A stretch of DNA of 64,000 nt from assembly GCA_037975125.1 (NCBI GenBank), contig CM075851.1, forward strand, positions 77,305,063 to 77,369,062, in the 5' to 3' direction. Below, piece after piece: positions 13,506-25,006 of this stretch (within the stretch, counting starts at the first letter, position 1; every line of letters begins with the position of its first letter). The notes below the pieces were generated by a model that ran no database searches, was not told the origin of the DNA, and saw only the letters and a program-made list of their open reading frames with translations. The position numbers were made by a program, and so were the translations under genes. Origin of the DNA: Latrodectus hesperus. Lineage: Eukaryota; Arthropoda; Arachnida; Araneae; Theridiidae.

Positions 13506-13514
13506 ATAGCCTAA
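13506..13514 (+). repeat. Probable LINE target-site duplication, left
   Basis: ATAGCCTAA, matched exactly at 14442-14450 directly after the (CAA)n tail. Nine bases is short, so this is probable rather than certain. Confidence 0.6.
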
Positions 13515-14441
13515 ATGACCCATCGGTCGATCTAGATGGTGTAATTTTCCATTCGGATTAGCCGTTTAATGTAAATAAATAATCTGATATTTCTGACTTT
13601 CTGAGGCAGGTGGCCCTTGAGAGAATTGGAGAAATACCGAGCGATGCATACAGGTTTATTCGGATGGCAGTAAAGATGAATCCAATCGTACTGGCAGCGG
13701 AATTTACATCAAACAGCAATATAGTATCTTAAGGCTGAAAAAGGGAAATCCTGATTATTGCGCGGTGCTCCGTAGTGAGCTTATTACCATAAATAAAGCC
13801 CTGGACTCCCTGAATTCACTTATTCATGGAGCTGAGTTTTGGAATTTATCTGATAGTAAAAGTGCAATACAACATTTGGCCAGATGGCAACAAGTGAGAG
13901 ACAGAACTGGGGTTACAATACTTCAAATATTAAAACGGATGTCCGTATCGCATCATTTTCACCTACAGTGGATTCCTTCTAACGTGGATCTCTAGGGGAA
14001 TGAGATTGTGGACACTTTGGCCAGAGCTGGTGTGGCTGAGGACGGTGTGCCGTCGGTACCTCTCACATTTCAGGAGATTTACTCAGAGATTAAACACGAG
14101 AATAAAACCACTTGCATTGTCCTTCATGAGCATCTTTGGTACCGCTGCGCACGTCCAGGTGCTTTCCTGGCTGCTGGTCTTAATAGATAAGAACAAACGG
14201 CTATTGCCCGTTTCGGAAGTGGCCATCTTAGTAACTTGAAATTCGTCGAGGGTACGAAGAAATTCGAAATTTGCTCCAAGTGTTTAAATGAACAGGCTTC
14301 TCCTGAACAAATTCTTCAATGCCTTAGTCTCTTTGGGAGAGATTTGATGGCGAATGCACTTATGGTGCAGGACTTTTTAAATGTGTACGCGCTCATGTAC
14401 TTGGTCTAGCGCTTCTGACCTCGGGGGCATGCAACAACAAC
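13515..14441 (+). mobile_element. 5'-truncated non-LTR retrotransposon (LINE) tail
   Basis: The 3' end of a LINE, carrying an RNase H domain and a zinc-knuckle-like tail and ending in GCAACAACAACA. The 9-bp string ATAGCCTAA occurs at 13506-13514 and again at 14442-14450, consistent with a target-site duplication that defines both ends. Endonuclease and reverse transcriptase regions are absent, as usual for 5'-truncated insertions. The closing stretch, TCTAGCGCTTCTG followed by the CAA tail, is shared with the second copy at 50629-50993, so the two belong to one family. Confidence 0.85.
13600..14410 (+). pseudogene. LINE ORF2 C-terminus: RNase H and zinc-knuckle region
   Basis: The RNase H domain degrades the RNA strand of the RNA/DNA hybrid during retrotransposition. 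In order: LRQVALERIGEIPSDA (from about 13603), a frameshift near 13650, then VYSDGSK with the first acidic residue. AVLRSELITINKAL keeps the catalytic Glu, and FWNLSDSKSAIQHL keeps the second Asp. WIPSNVDL then a stop (TAG) replaces the usual W-P-x-H-x-G, so the His is Asn. GNEIVDTLARAG keeps the last Asp. A second frame break comes before GAFLAAGLN, followed by FGSGHLSNLKF. Last comes a CxxC pair (EICSKC) and QILQC, where the usual His of the zinc-knuckle-like motif is Gln. Several stops and frameshifts make it non-functional. Confidence 0.88.
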
Positions 14442-14450
14442 ATAGCCTAA
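14442..14450 (+). repeat. Probable LINE target-site duplication, right
   Basis: ATAGCCTAA, the partner of 13506-13514. Confidence 0.6.
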
Positions 14451-14525
14451 CACATACTGAATATAAAGTTATCCAATTAAATATTTTTGTAGAGAAAATT
14501 AAATTAATATAGTATGCACAACCCT

Positions 14526-14545
14526 GTCATATTAATGCGACCACC
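14526..14545 (+). repeat. Tc1-like terminal inverted repeat, left
   Basis: GTCATATTAATGCGACCACC; it matches the inverse of 15698-15717 at 18 of 20 positions. Confidence 0.85.
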
Positions 14546-14662
14546 ACGAACTATTAATGTTGACGTTAAATACTAGACACTGAAAGAAGGTGGCAGCATA
14601 GTGCAGTTGAGCGTATATAAAGTGTGTGTGAGTATTGAGAAAACCCAGCAATAATTGGAATA

Positions 14663-15698
14663 ATGCAGAAATGGTGCAATTTATCCGATGTTCAGAAAGG
14701 TATAATCATTGGCTTTCTGGTCAAAGGTGGAAACGTTTCTGAAATGGCTAAGTTTATGAGCTGTTCAGGTGCCGCCATGATAAAAGTATATATATACCAT
14801 GCATGATAAAATAAGACTAATCAAACTCAGTGACTTAGCAAATGTGATTGAACACGGGCCATAGAAAATAGGGGTTAAGGACAACTGCGAAGATGTGTTT
14901 GGGATAGTGAACGTACTACCTTTGAGCAACTGACAGCACATATAAACCAAGGGACTGCCAACAGTGTCTTCCAAACTACTGTTCAGCGAGCATTGCTACG
15001 TCTGGGCCTCCGAAGTAGACACATGTTTCATGCACCTATGCTGACTGCTGTTCATTGGCCACGAAAGCTGGAATTTGCAGGCGAGTACTGGAACTGGACG
15101 TCCACTAAGTGGTGGAACGTTTTCCAGTGATATTTGTTTATTGCTCCATCGGATAGATGGACGATGTTGTATACGACTTAAAAACTATGAAAGCAATTAC
15201 ATTGCAACCATTGCCAGAATGATTAATCTGAAGGCTGGAGCATTATGGTGTGGATAATGTGTTTTTGACAATCTTTGGGTTCTTTCATTGTAAAAGGTAC
15301 AATAAATCAATACAAATACGCAACTGTACTTTCAAATCATGTCCAAAGCTATATGCGCATTGTTTTTCATATATGTTTGATGAATGATGGCATCCGCATG
15401 CAGGATAATGGAAGATGCCAAACAGCTAGCGTGTATGTGCGTGATTTAAAGAACAGGATCAATTAATTGTTATCCTGTAGCCAGCACACTCACCTGCCTT
15501 AAACCACTAAAGAATCTGGATGATCTCAATCAAGTTGTGCTTGGGATAGATCCTCATTTGCGTAATTTAACACATTTGACTGCGACACTGAAGTCGGCAT
15601 GGCTTATTGTGAACAGCTGCAAGAGCCTCATTGATTATCTCCCTGTCCATCTCGCAGCAGCCCACACTGCGAAACGTGGTTATTCTGGCTTTTGGTAG
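14663..15698 (+). pseudogene. Tc1-like transposase pseudogene
   Basis: Begins MQKWCNLSDVQKGIIIGF then NVSEMAKFMSCS, the N-terminal helix-turn-helix that binds the terminal repeats. A damaged second DNA-binding segment follows, then FEQLTAHINQ, TVQRALLRLGLRSR and WPRKLEFAGEYWNWTS. The first catalytic Asp survives as FSSDICLLLHRIDGR after a frame change near 15120. GTINQYKYATVLSNHVQSYM precedes MQDNGRCQTA, which keeps the second Asp (15404-15406). The last motif reads PLKNLDDLNQ in place of the family's PIENLWDDLNQ, so the catalytic Glu is Lys (15510-15512). The C-terminus LRNLTHLTATLKSAWL follows. Multiple stops and frameshifts make it inactive. The start was chosen at the Met just before the helix-turn-helix. 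Confidence 0.9.
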
Positions 15699-15717
15699 GT
15701 GGTCACATTAATAGGAC
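15698..15717 (-). repeat. Tc1-like terminal inverted repeat, right
   Basis: The inverse-complement partner of 14526-14545, followed by TA. Confidence 0.85.
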
Positions 15718-16553
15718 TATATTGTATACATTAATTCAAGTTATAAACTCATTGTGCATTATAAGTTATAATAACATTTTTAGAACCGTTAAACTAATAC
15801 TTCTCAGTACTTTATTGGTCATAGTTTATAATTTGAAGGATTTAAACATTTTGATAGTTTGGTTACTGATCATAGTTGAAAGAAATCTCTTCATAGAGAT
15901 TATTTTGATTTTCCTTTACTTCTTACTTTAATTATTGTATTTGATAAATATAACAAAATTTTAAATCATTTAGGTTTAAATAGTTTTAAATATTTATAAT
16001 AATATGTATGTTTAGATTCAGCTTTATTTATCTATACAATTAGATGTCTCAATTAGTAAATTAATATCTGTTAAACCTATCTTGCACTAAAGAATATCAG
16101 AATTCAACGAAAAATAATTAGCTTATAACTTTACTTTAACTGTTTTATGTGTATTCGATGTCTTTTATTTTCTTTAGTAAATTTAAAACTATAATTTAAT
16201 TTAAAAGTAACTAAAATGAACGTATATTAAATTTAATTATCCATTCTAAGACGAAGCTTATGTAGATCTTTAAGTCTATTTCCTTCCGAAAACAATTAAA
16301 CATAATGTTCTTTAACTTAATTTGCTCAGAATTTCTCCACTTCCCCAAGTATAACATAATAAAGCACACATAAACTATTCAAGTGATGCAAATTTAATTT
16401 AAACATCAAAGTTCTGGAGATGGTATCAAGTACTTTATTTCAGCATTTTCAAAATTTTGTGGCAGTACACTCTTGTATGCAGTAATTCTGTTGCAACAAA
16501 TAAATCCAAGAAAAGGCATAATTTTACGGAGGATGGTTTCATTTGAAGAATAC
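15718..16553. other. AT-rich spacer
   Basis: AT-rich with no recognised gene or repeat. The open stretch 15692-15931 begins inside the transposon end and is low complexity. Confidence 0.5.
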
Positions 16554-16747
<194 letters not shown>

Positions 16748-17924
16748 TTTAAATTCATGCACAGTGTTAAAAGGTTAAATAAGAAGTTATAAAAGTACAA
16801 AATTTCTGGGAGTTTATGTACTTATGAATTGTTATTGGAAAGTGAGAGTTTTCAGGTTTGCTCTGTAATCGCAAGTATATAATCTAGTCGTAAATGAATC
16901 GAAATGTTTTCTAAGAACAGTTCGAAATCTTAGAAAACAATATTTACTGTAAATAATAAAATTAAATGAACGTGAAACATGCTTGAAATTACTTTTCAGT
17001 TTAGTCAATTGAAGGAAGCGTAGGGGCAGCATGATTTAAGTTCATGGATATTCAAGAAAGAGTAACAATTCATGGAAATCAATATTCATTAAATTGAGAA
17101 AGTAGATTGATTTGGAAAAAAAGTGACTTTCAAAAGAATGTCTAGGTTTAAAGAGCATTTAAAGGAAATTTATATTGCAAAGAGGAATTCACATTAGCAG
17201 ATATTCGGAATTACGTTTAATAGACTCATCAATTAATTATCCAAGGGTTGTATAAGAAAAGTACTGGGGTATCATTATGAACGCTGTAACACTGATATTC
17301 TTTTTAACATGTAATTTGATAATGCAGAACAAAACACAGATTAAAATATATGAAACATAAATAGGTATTTAATATTCAATATATATGTGTGTGTGTGTAA
17401 GAGAGTACTGATAAAATATATTTGTGTGTGTGAAGTTAATCTTTGCAGAATACATAATCTTTTTAAACATAAATGTTTAAATGTATCGTAAGAAGTTACT
17501 AAAAGTAAACAGGAAAGTCATGTAAAAATTTGGAAAACCAAAAATTGCTTAGAGAATAAAAATGTATAAATAACATTAAATAAAAAGATATGTAAAGAAT
17601 ACTATGCTCAAATTATTTGATAAAACTCCAAAATTTTTTAATAAAAACGTTCTATTCCAAAAACAGAATGCGCATGATATTTTGCATAACAAATTTATAA
17701 AAAAATGAATGGATGTAAAATGATTATTTCATAGATTTAAGAGATATGTACAGTTTATATGTATAAATAAAACAGGAACAATAAACAAAACGAAAATCTA
17801 AGGATTTTCGTTTTGTGCATTTATAAAATAAAAGTTAAGGAATTAGAAACTTGAAATAAACAATCTATGTTATTAAAAATAATAAATTTCTTAACAGAAT
17901 TATATTATAATAGATTAGATAATA
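16748..17924. other. AT-rich spacer with a short TG repeat
   Basis: No sustained reading frame. A short ATATGTGTGTGTGTG run lies near 17380-17398, and a perfect hairpin at 17785-17816 is listed separately. Nothing else recognised. Confidence 0.5.
17785..17816. repeat. Perfect 14-bp hairpin
   Basis: ACAAAACGAAAATC (17785-17798), loop TAAG, then the exact inverse complement GATTTTCGTTTTGT (17803-17816). No T-run or promoter context suggests a specific role. Confidence 0.85.
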
Positions 17925-17936
17925 TAATATTAGCAA
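17925..17936. repeat. Probable SINE target-site duplication
   Basis: TAATATTAGCAA; its partner TAATATTAACAA is at 18093-18104 with one mismatch. Confidence 0.5.
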
Positions 17937-18092
17937 AAGTTATATATTATTGTGACCAAGATTTATTTAACACGCTCAGTTGCGTTTCGCACACATGAAG
18001 GATCTTCAGTTAAGCCGGGAGTCGAACTCAATAGCTTCCAATAATGAAAAAAGACCCTACAACCAGCCAGTCCATTGCAGACTCACGTTACC
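17937..18092 (-). mobile_element. tRNA-derived SINE, second family
   Basis: On the minus strand an A-box-like TGGACTGGCTGG (plus-strand 18063-18074) is followed about 45 nt later by a B-box-like GAGTTCGACTCC (18018-18029), the spacing of a tRNA internal promoter. The ~156-bp unit continues through AAGATCCTTCATGTGTGCG to a TA-rich tail. TAATATTAGCAA (17925-17936) and TAATATTAACAA (18093-18104) match at 11 of 12 positions and look like target-site duplications. The sequence is unrelated to the SINE at 10808 and 50090 beyond the tRNA-like boxes. It lies opposite in orientation to the other elements nearby. Confidence 0.65.
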
Positions 18093-18104
18093 TAATATTA
18101 ACAA
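18093..18104. repeat. Probable SINE target-site duplication
   Basis: TAATATTAACAA; the partner of 17925-17936. Confidence 0.5.
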
Positions 18105-20630
18105 TTAAAGAATAAGAAAAATTATTCCTTAAAAAGGTTTATACAATGTTCCCTAAATTAGACTTTATAAATGAAAACTTTGTTTTTGAAGAAGTTCATT
18201 TCGAGCGAATAACAAGCTTTACATTCTGAAAACAGCTTTAAAACCACCAAAAAATGGATTTTTCTTGTTAGATGTATTAAGCCTGTGAAATTTTCAAAAA
18301 CATCAATTATATTATGTATTGAAATACCCATATTTTAATTTAAAATTTGTTCAAAACTCAAACTATTCCAGAATTGATCGTATTAAAAATATTTGCATAA
18401 ACAAACCAAAGCAAATTGATCAGTTATAATAATCCATTAGCAGAAAAAATAAAAAAGTTAAATGTTTTCATAATTAATTTTTAAGTTGAAAGAAAATCAT
18501 TTAATCGTTTAAAAATTGCCAATTAAAATTCCAGCAGATTTTAGGAATAGCGTTCAAATTGTTATTGTACATGTAGTTACTGTAATGTCCATAAATATAA
18601 TTTATTTTTCTAATCCATTTATAAAACCACCATTCTGTGTTTGATAAACTGACAGAAATTTTATATTTTAATAATATACAAGGTAATTAATTATTTTTAA
18701 ATAAAAATTAGGAGGATAATATAAAAATTTAAGTTATATTTCTCAGAGAAATTATATATTTTACATGTACATTATAACAATGATATACAATTACTATAAT
18801 TATTACGTACATGCAAAATATGTATATTTTTTGATATAAATAATAATAGTATACAATTACTATTATTATTTAGAAATGCATTTCAAAGACAACTCCATAT
18901 TATAATTTAGCTTTAATTTAAATACAAATCAATTTTTACTATGCAATTTTACTAATTTTTACAATAGTAGATGATAGTAAAAGAAATCTGTTAACGAATT
19001 GTTTTAATATTATATATCAATATACAAAAGAAATGTTATAAGTGTACTCTTCTGTCAAATATTAATATATATATTTTTAGAAACAAACTGTGCCTCTAAA
19101 ATTTATACATATACCTGGTAATTTAAAAAAATTGTGCAATACATAATTTGATAAAACTTTTACTTTTGCATCTATTCCTTAGCAGAATATCTTTCTAAAA
19201 ATACCATTTTAAGATGAAAATGTAATGGAAAAACGTAGAAAAATCTGCTTGAAAAGTATTTCTTATATAAGATGAATTTACTCGTGACAACAAAAAATGA
19301 AGCAGTTAAATTTCAACAAAGTAAATTACCCAAATAATGCAACAGATTAACGTAAATTAAGTGGCAAATTCTTAGAAATTAATATTAATACAAATAATTA
19401 TAAAACGGAATTTATGAAAAGTAAGGTAAAATATCCCACACACACAATTATAGCTGAACTATGAATTCTAATTGACAAATTTCAAATAGAATTTCATATA
19501 ATTTAATACATAACGTTTAATCTAAAATAAAAGCAGAATTATATATCATTTCCTTTAAATGATCAAATATTCGTCAAAAAGTTGATTTAAAATTGTAAAT
19601 CAGCTATCAAAAGAAATTTTAATAGCCCTTGTACTTAGGCGGTGACGGAAATAATATTAAAAGCATAAACAGTTCCTAAAGTTTTAGCATGTGCTAGATT
19701 TTTTTAAAAATTGTATTGTACAAAATATTCTAAAACTGAAAAACATATTAACAGTTGTACCATATTTTGAATAAATAATTTTTCTAATGTGCAGTCTCCT
19801 ACTGACATTTTAAAAAATATGAAATGAAACTATTTTGAGAAATACTGAATTAAATACATTTTCGACTAGCAAAAAATATTGTTACAGTGAAACAATAACA
19901 AAGAAAAAATAATTCAATAATGTAACTAAAATTGACTTTTAAATTTTTGAAAATAATTGTTATCTCTACAAATAATTATAAAAGTATTTCAAAAAGTAAA
20001 CATCAATCAATTTATAGATAAACTTTGACTTTCTAATACAAAATAAATAACACATTTAACATTAACTAATATTTGAATTTTAATAATAAAAGTAAAACTA
20101 TTGTTTCATTTAATTAAAAACAAATTTTCATATTACTATCATCCATAATTATTTTTTATCAGAAAGATTTTCCTTGATATAATTTTTATAGTACTTGTTA
20201 TTCATGATTAAAAACTATTTTCGTTTTAGCAGAAACATTTATTAATTATTTTACATACATATTTAAAAATGATATAATAAATAACTATTTAATAAAACGA
20301 AATAGTGCATTAAATTTTCACGACTACTATAAAATATTTTATTATAATTTAAAGACATCTTGTTCACACAATTTAATATTTCAACAATACAGTTTATATA
20401 AAGAAAATAATTAGTATTTATATTTACATTTTAATAGTTACATAAATAAATGGTTATAGTTATATATTTGCTGTAAACATACCTCTCACTTTTCTTCTTA
20501 CTTCCAAAATATAAGGATACTTTCGATTGTAATTTTGTACTATATATAGTTCTATATTTTTAAAGAAAATTTTAAAAATAACAAAGAAATAAGTTAAGGT
20601 TATGAGTAACTGAATAGATTTAGCTTAGAA
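18105..20630. other. AT-rich DNA without recognisable genes
   Basis: Strongly AT-rich with long A and T runs. I see no open frame, repeat unit or RNA signature I can support. Confidence 0.55.
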
Positions 20631-20635
20631 TTTAT

Positions 20636-20850
20636 TTGGCGAGTCAAGAAAGTTCACCGCTTTTTCACAGAAAACCGGCGCATTGGGAACACATGATTTC
20701 ATTTAGAAATTCAAACAATTTCATTTGTCGTCTGCTCCCTTTCAATGCCCGTGACAGAATGATCGTTTGCTTTTAGGGGAAGCCTGAGACGGGAGGGCGC
20801 TGCAGAAGATATTTCCGTTGATGCCACCCCCTTTATGGAATTTCTCACAA
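20636..20850. other. GC-raised, CpG-containing island
   Basis: About 200 bp clearly richer in G+C than its surroundings, with several CpG dinucleotides (for example GAGACGGGAGGGCGCTGCAG near 20788-20807). It has no open frame, tRNA boxes or transposase motif. It could be a regulatory element or promoter, or the unrecognised body of a repeat. The sequence alone does not decide. Confidence 0.3.
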
Positions 20851-22140
20851 AATATTATCAGTCAACAATTGAGTCAAACGTAATCTTGATTAATGTTTGA
20901 AAAAAGCGGTAAATGTAGTTATTCTTAGAGCAAATATTTTTATCATCTCATTTACTTTAGAAGAAAATGTAAATACTTATAGTAATAACATAAATAATAA
21001 AAATATATTAATTTGAAAATGTAATGAAGTTTAAAGTATTTCCGAATATTTTTTTTGTAAATTAAATATTAAGTGCATTTTTAAACTTCTAACATTCATG
21101 AAAAAATAAAAAAGCTCTCAAGTCAATTATCTAATCGTTGAAAGCAGTTTTTGTAATTCAGTTTAAATCATTATATTTTATATGTCTTAGTAAAAGAATG
21201 AAAAGATTTTATTTGAAGTGTAAATAGGAAATAACTGATGCATTGGAAATCAAAATTAGTTGTATTTAATGTTTACTTCCAACGGTGTCATAATAGCCTT
21301 TCCCATAGACATTATAGGAGTGAGCTTCTAAATCAAAGCTGTATTCTGTGACAAACACTTAAATTAATAAATCTGAAAAACTTTCTTAATGAATAATCTA
21401 ATTTAACTATGACAGTAAATCCATTTGATAATTCCATACAATCATCTAATCAAAAAAATATTATCCTTTTTAAGTGTCTCTTAGATAAAAAAATAAATTA
21501 CGCATTGAATAGATGCCTAACTTCTAAAACTCAAAGAAATTTCTTTTCTTTGAATTTTAGAATACTTAACTTATATAATTTATTTTTAAAATTAAAGTAT
21601 TCAACTTATTTTTTAAAAAATACATATTATGAGCTATATTTTGTTCCCTATAAATGCTTAAATGTAAATGTTGATAAAAAATTATTTGTATTATATCAAT
21701 TGAAAAATAGTGTTGAATAGTAGATAATGAAGTAGATTTATGCTTAATATAAAATCATGTTTTAAAAGATTTTAATATAACATACAAGTTTTCTAAATGT
21801 CTGTGTAATGTTTATGAAAACACAATATACATATTACATTGTGCAAATAAATCAAATGAAAGAAATAATAGAAATCACAATACAGCACTGAAATATCTAC
21901 GATAATGCAGTGTTGTTAAAAATAAAAACACATTTCTGCAAAAAGTAAATTAATATTCAATTATCTCAAAAAATGTGCTTATTATTAGCAATAATCTATT
22001 TTAATAACAAAAAGTATAAATACTTTATTATTATAAGTTTATTTATGTAATGAAATGCTATATATCACATGAATGAATTTAACTTTTATAATTTCAAAAT
22101 TTTATCTTAAAATGTATTTAAGGATATGAATTTACTATTG
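20851..22140. other. AT-rich spacer with a chance-length open frame
   Basis: Contains the longest non-repeat open frame on the plus strand outside transposons (21409-21720, 103 codons from ATG). It is rich in Lys, Asn, Leu and Phe, as AT-rich noise would be, and has no motif. At this base composition about one frame of that length is expected in 64 kb by chance, so I do not call it a gene. Confidence 0.5.
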
Positions 22141-22144
22141 TAAT

Positions 22145-22515
22145 TTAAACGTGTCGTAGTAGTCACGAACGGAATACATGGCTACTATACGAAGACTACC
22201 GGTAGCTGCAAGATTCAGCCTTTTAAATACCAGTTCAACGTAACGTTATTCCATGGCGCGGCATGCATGACGCGATATGTGCGGTGAACGTTTTAAACAT
22301 TATTGTCTGGAAAGATTTGCAAATACTGTTGTATAGATATGTCCAATAAAGTGCTTTTTTCTTACAATGGCAGTGACGTCATACTTTGTTTTTCGTATTT
22401 TTCTCGTAAACTATGCATCGTACAGGAGCGCTTTTTTGGGCAGTTTTTATGTACTCCCAACGAGGTATCTAGATGTTCATGCGGTCGTTTTGGGACACCG
22501 TGTATATATATACCT
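22145..22515. mobile_element. Possible truncated DNA transposon
   Basis: A GC-raised block of ~370 bp. Its right edge reads TTTTGGGACACCGTGTATAT (about 22488-22507). That resembles the terminal sequence of many arthropod DNA transposons, whose ends carry a GGGTGTCCC-type string next to TA-rich DNA. No matching inverse end was found on the left, and no transposase-like reading is present. It would be a truncated or non-autonomous copy. The family is not identified. Confidence 0.35.
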
Positions 22516-24813
22516 GTTTTTCTCGTGTAGATTTATTTTTAAATCTTTAATTGTATTTTTTATCTTAAATGCTGTTAATTTAAGCATTAATTAAAAAAAA
22601 GGAAAAGAATATTGCATAATTTTTTTTTGTTAGTGAGGTAATAATTAAATATTATAAACATAATACTTTTCTACTGAGATTACCTTATTAAAATAAAAAC
22701 AAGTGGTCGATAATAACTAATCTAGGTAGAATATTATTAAATAATTTTATTAATTGATGAAAATTTAAAGCAAATATTACCTAATATCTCTAATATATTC
22801 TTTTTACATAATTTGTTTTAATGAAACAACATATATTCTACTAATTGTTCCGGAATCTGGCATTATTTAGCTCAACTATAATTGAGAAACTTATAATTAG
22901 TTAAAAACCAATATACTCAGCGTAAATATTAAATTAAAAATAAATTGTTCATTCTTGTTCTCTCAAACGTAACTTTAATAGCAGATTTATATTCTAGAAT
23001 ACTTAATAAATGGTGTGTTATAACTTTCAAAAAATAATTAAATTGTCGTTTGCTATTCTTTTAAGGAAATTTACCTTAAAGATTTCCTAGTGTGTGTGGC
23101 GTCTTTCTATTCTTTACCATTCATTGTCCTGAACTTTTAAGTTTTTTTATTAATTCAAGGACAATAGATATTCGAAGCATTAATTTTAAATTGGAAAATA
23201 ATTCAAGAGTAAATGTTCTCATTTTATTTCTTTTTTACCGAGATTTAATGTTTTTATCTGCAATGAATACAAAATTAGCATTCTTTGGAATTAAATTGGG
23301 GCCATGATTTTGTAAGAGTTGAATCACTTTTAAAATTCAATTTATTCTAAATGCCTTAATTAAACTCCAAAATGAGGAATTTGTTGTTAAGACCAGTAGA
23401 AGGTAATTCTTCATTACTAATCTTTGTATTACTTATGCTAAAAGAAATTATTTACATAGTTCATGAAAATTTATTCAAGAAAGCTTAAATTTTTCATTTT
23501 TTACATTTTTCTATAATCTATAATTAAATATTACCATTTTGATATGCATGCAATTGGATATGTTCATAAGCCATTATTTGAAAATATATCATGTGCTTAA
23601 TGCTAATTGTCTTTTAAGAAAAATATATAACTTTTGTTTTATTGTAAAATTACTAATATTTTTCTTAAAATAAGTTTATTCTATTTATAAATTTTAAAAA
23701 AAATTTCTATAAGTCTTAAAAGTAAATTCAGAAAATCATCAAATTTTTAGTGTTTATCCGATGAATGTGATTTTATAGATCAAAATGCAACATCTATGGT
23801 TATTCAATATGTTTTAATTTTAATAGCAGGACAGAAACAAGAATGTTAGTAAAAAATAAATAATTTTAAAAAAGTGAGGTAAAATTTTTTCAAGTATGCT
23901 TGAATAAATCAAGCTCTATGCCATCCTATAATAACTCACAATGAATTTGTCCATTCACTAGAAGTGTTGAATTACGAGGAGATCAACCTAAAAGAGATCT
24001 GTGAACTAATCATGATTCATCAACAAACGGAATTTGGTGACAGAAAGACACTATGACCGTTGAGAATTATGAAGTTTCTCTAAAACTTAAAATTAACGAC
24101 ATCTTTAATTAGTAGTTTTTAATTTCTCCCATCGTTTGCTTAAAATTCACTTTTATAAAATTTGAAGCAAATAATAAAGACCACATTTAAAATAAACTCT
24201 TTCTTCACAAAATTGAAAAGTGGTCAGATAAAAACTTTAGTACAACACGCTTCAATTTTAAAATCAAATCCAACAAATATTATCAACACTATTGCTGGAT
24301 TGCTGGCGGAACAAATAATCTGCACTGAAAAGCACAAAAATCAGAAAAGTAAAATTACTAAATCCAATCAGTGTTGGAAAATCTATAAATGTTTTAGAAC
24401 AATTAAGGATAGCTTCTACTTCTCCAACAAAAATATTTTTTTTAATTTTCCTTAAAAGGCAAGAGAATAGGAATTCGAAAAGAATTCTGAGAATCTGCAG
24501 TAGTGAAATGAAGATGAATCATCAATTAAACATAAATTTATTTGTCTCTAATAAATTGAATGAATTTAATAGTAATTGTGACTTCTGAATATCGTTTGAA
24601 AACTCCAAATTTTATTTTCTATCTTCCAGACAAACCAGACAAAAGTTCTATGTGTTTCTAAATTTTCTAGTGTTTGTTGAACAATAAATTTAACAAATCT
24701 TTTGAGTTTAAAGTTTTCATGAAGAATCTGAAATTTCATTACAATGAATTTAATTGCTTTACTATTTTCCACTTATAATGCAGCATCTATCGTTATTAAT
24801 TTCAAACTTCTAG
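22516..24813. other. AT-rich DNA without recognisable genes
   Basis: The open stretches 23092-23307 and 24162-24455 share the base composition of their surroundings and show no domain. The second (97 codons, Lys- and Asn-rich) is within chance expectation. Nothing else recognised. Confidence 0.5.
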
Positions 24814-24941
24814 TAAAGAGTTACAGTATTTTTTTAAATTAAATTTCTGAATTTAATTTAAAAGATACTGTTTGATAGATACTATATGATAAAAGAAAAA
24901 GATAAAGAGTTACAGTATCTTTTTATAAATTAAATTTCTGA
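24814..24941 (+). repeat. Local direct duplication of a ~38-bp unit
   Basis: The unit starting TAAAGAGTTACAGTAT and ending AAATTAAATTTCTGA occurs at 24814-24850 and again at 24903-24941 with few differences. The two copies lie about 90 bp apart, immediately upstream of an AT microsatellite. Confidence 0.8.
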
Positions 24942-24950
24942 GGATTTACG

Positions 24951-24955
<5 letters not shown>

Positions 24956-25004
<49 letters not shown>
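24956..25004. repeat. (AT)n microsatellite
   Basis: About 24 uninterrupted AT units. Confidence 0.97.

Positions 25005-25006
<2 letters not shown>

Larger units (their letters stand above)
14526..15717 (+). mobile_element. Tc1-like DNA transposon, decayed, both ends present
   Basis: A 1192-bp element bounded by inverted repeats: GTCATATTAATGCGACCACC at 14526-14545 and the inverse of GTCCTATTAATGTGACCACC at 15698-15717, an 18/20 match. A TA dinucleotide follows the right end, as expected for Tc1-type insertion; the left flank is CT, probably a mutated TA. A single transposase pseudogene fills the interior. The length fits the superfamily. The related remnant at 4369-4910 shares the ATTAATGTGACCA part of the repeat. 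Confidence 0.85.

Noticed and set aside
21409..21720. A 103-codon open frame on the plus strand
   Set aside because: Its residue use mirrors AT-rich noise and it has no motif. With this base composition roughly one such frame is expected by chance in 64 kb.
24162..24455. A 97-codon Lys/Asn-rich open frame
   Set aside because: Composition equals that of the flanks; no domain, splice context or GC rise.
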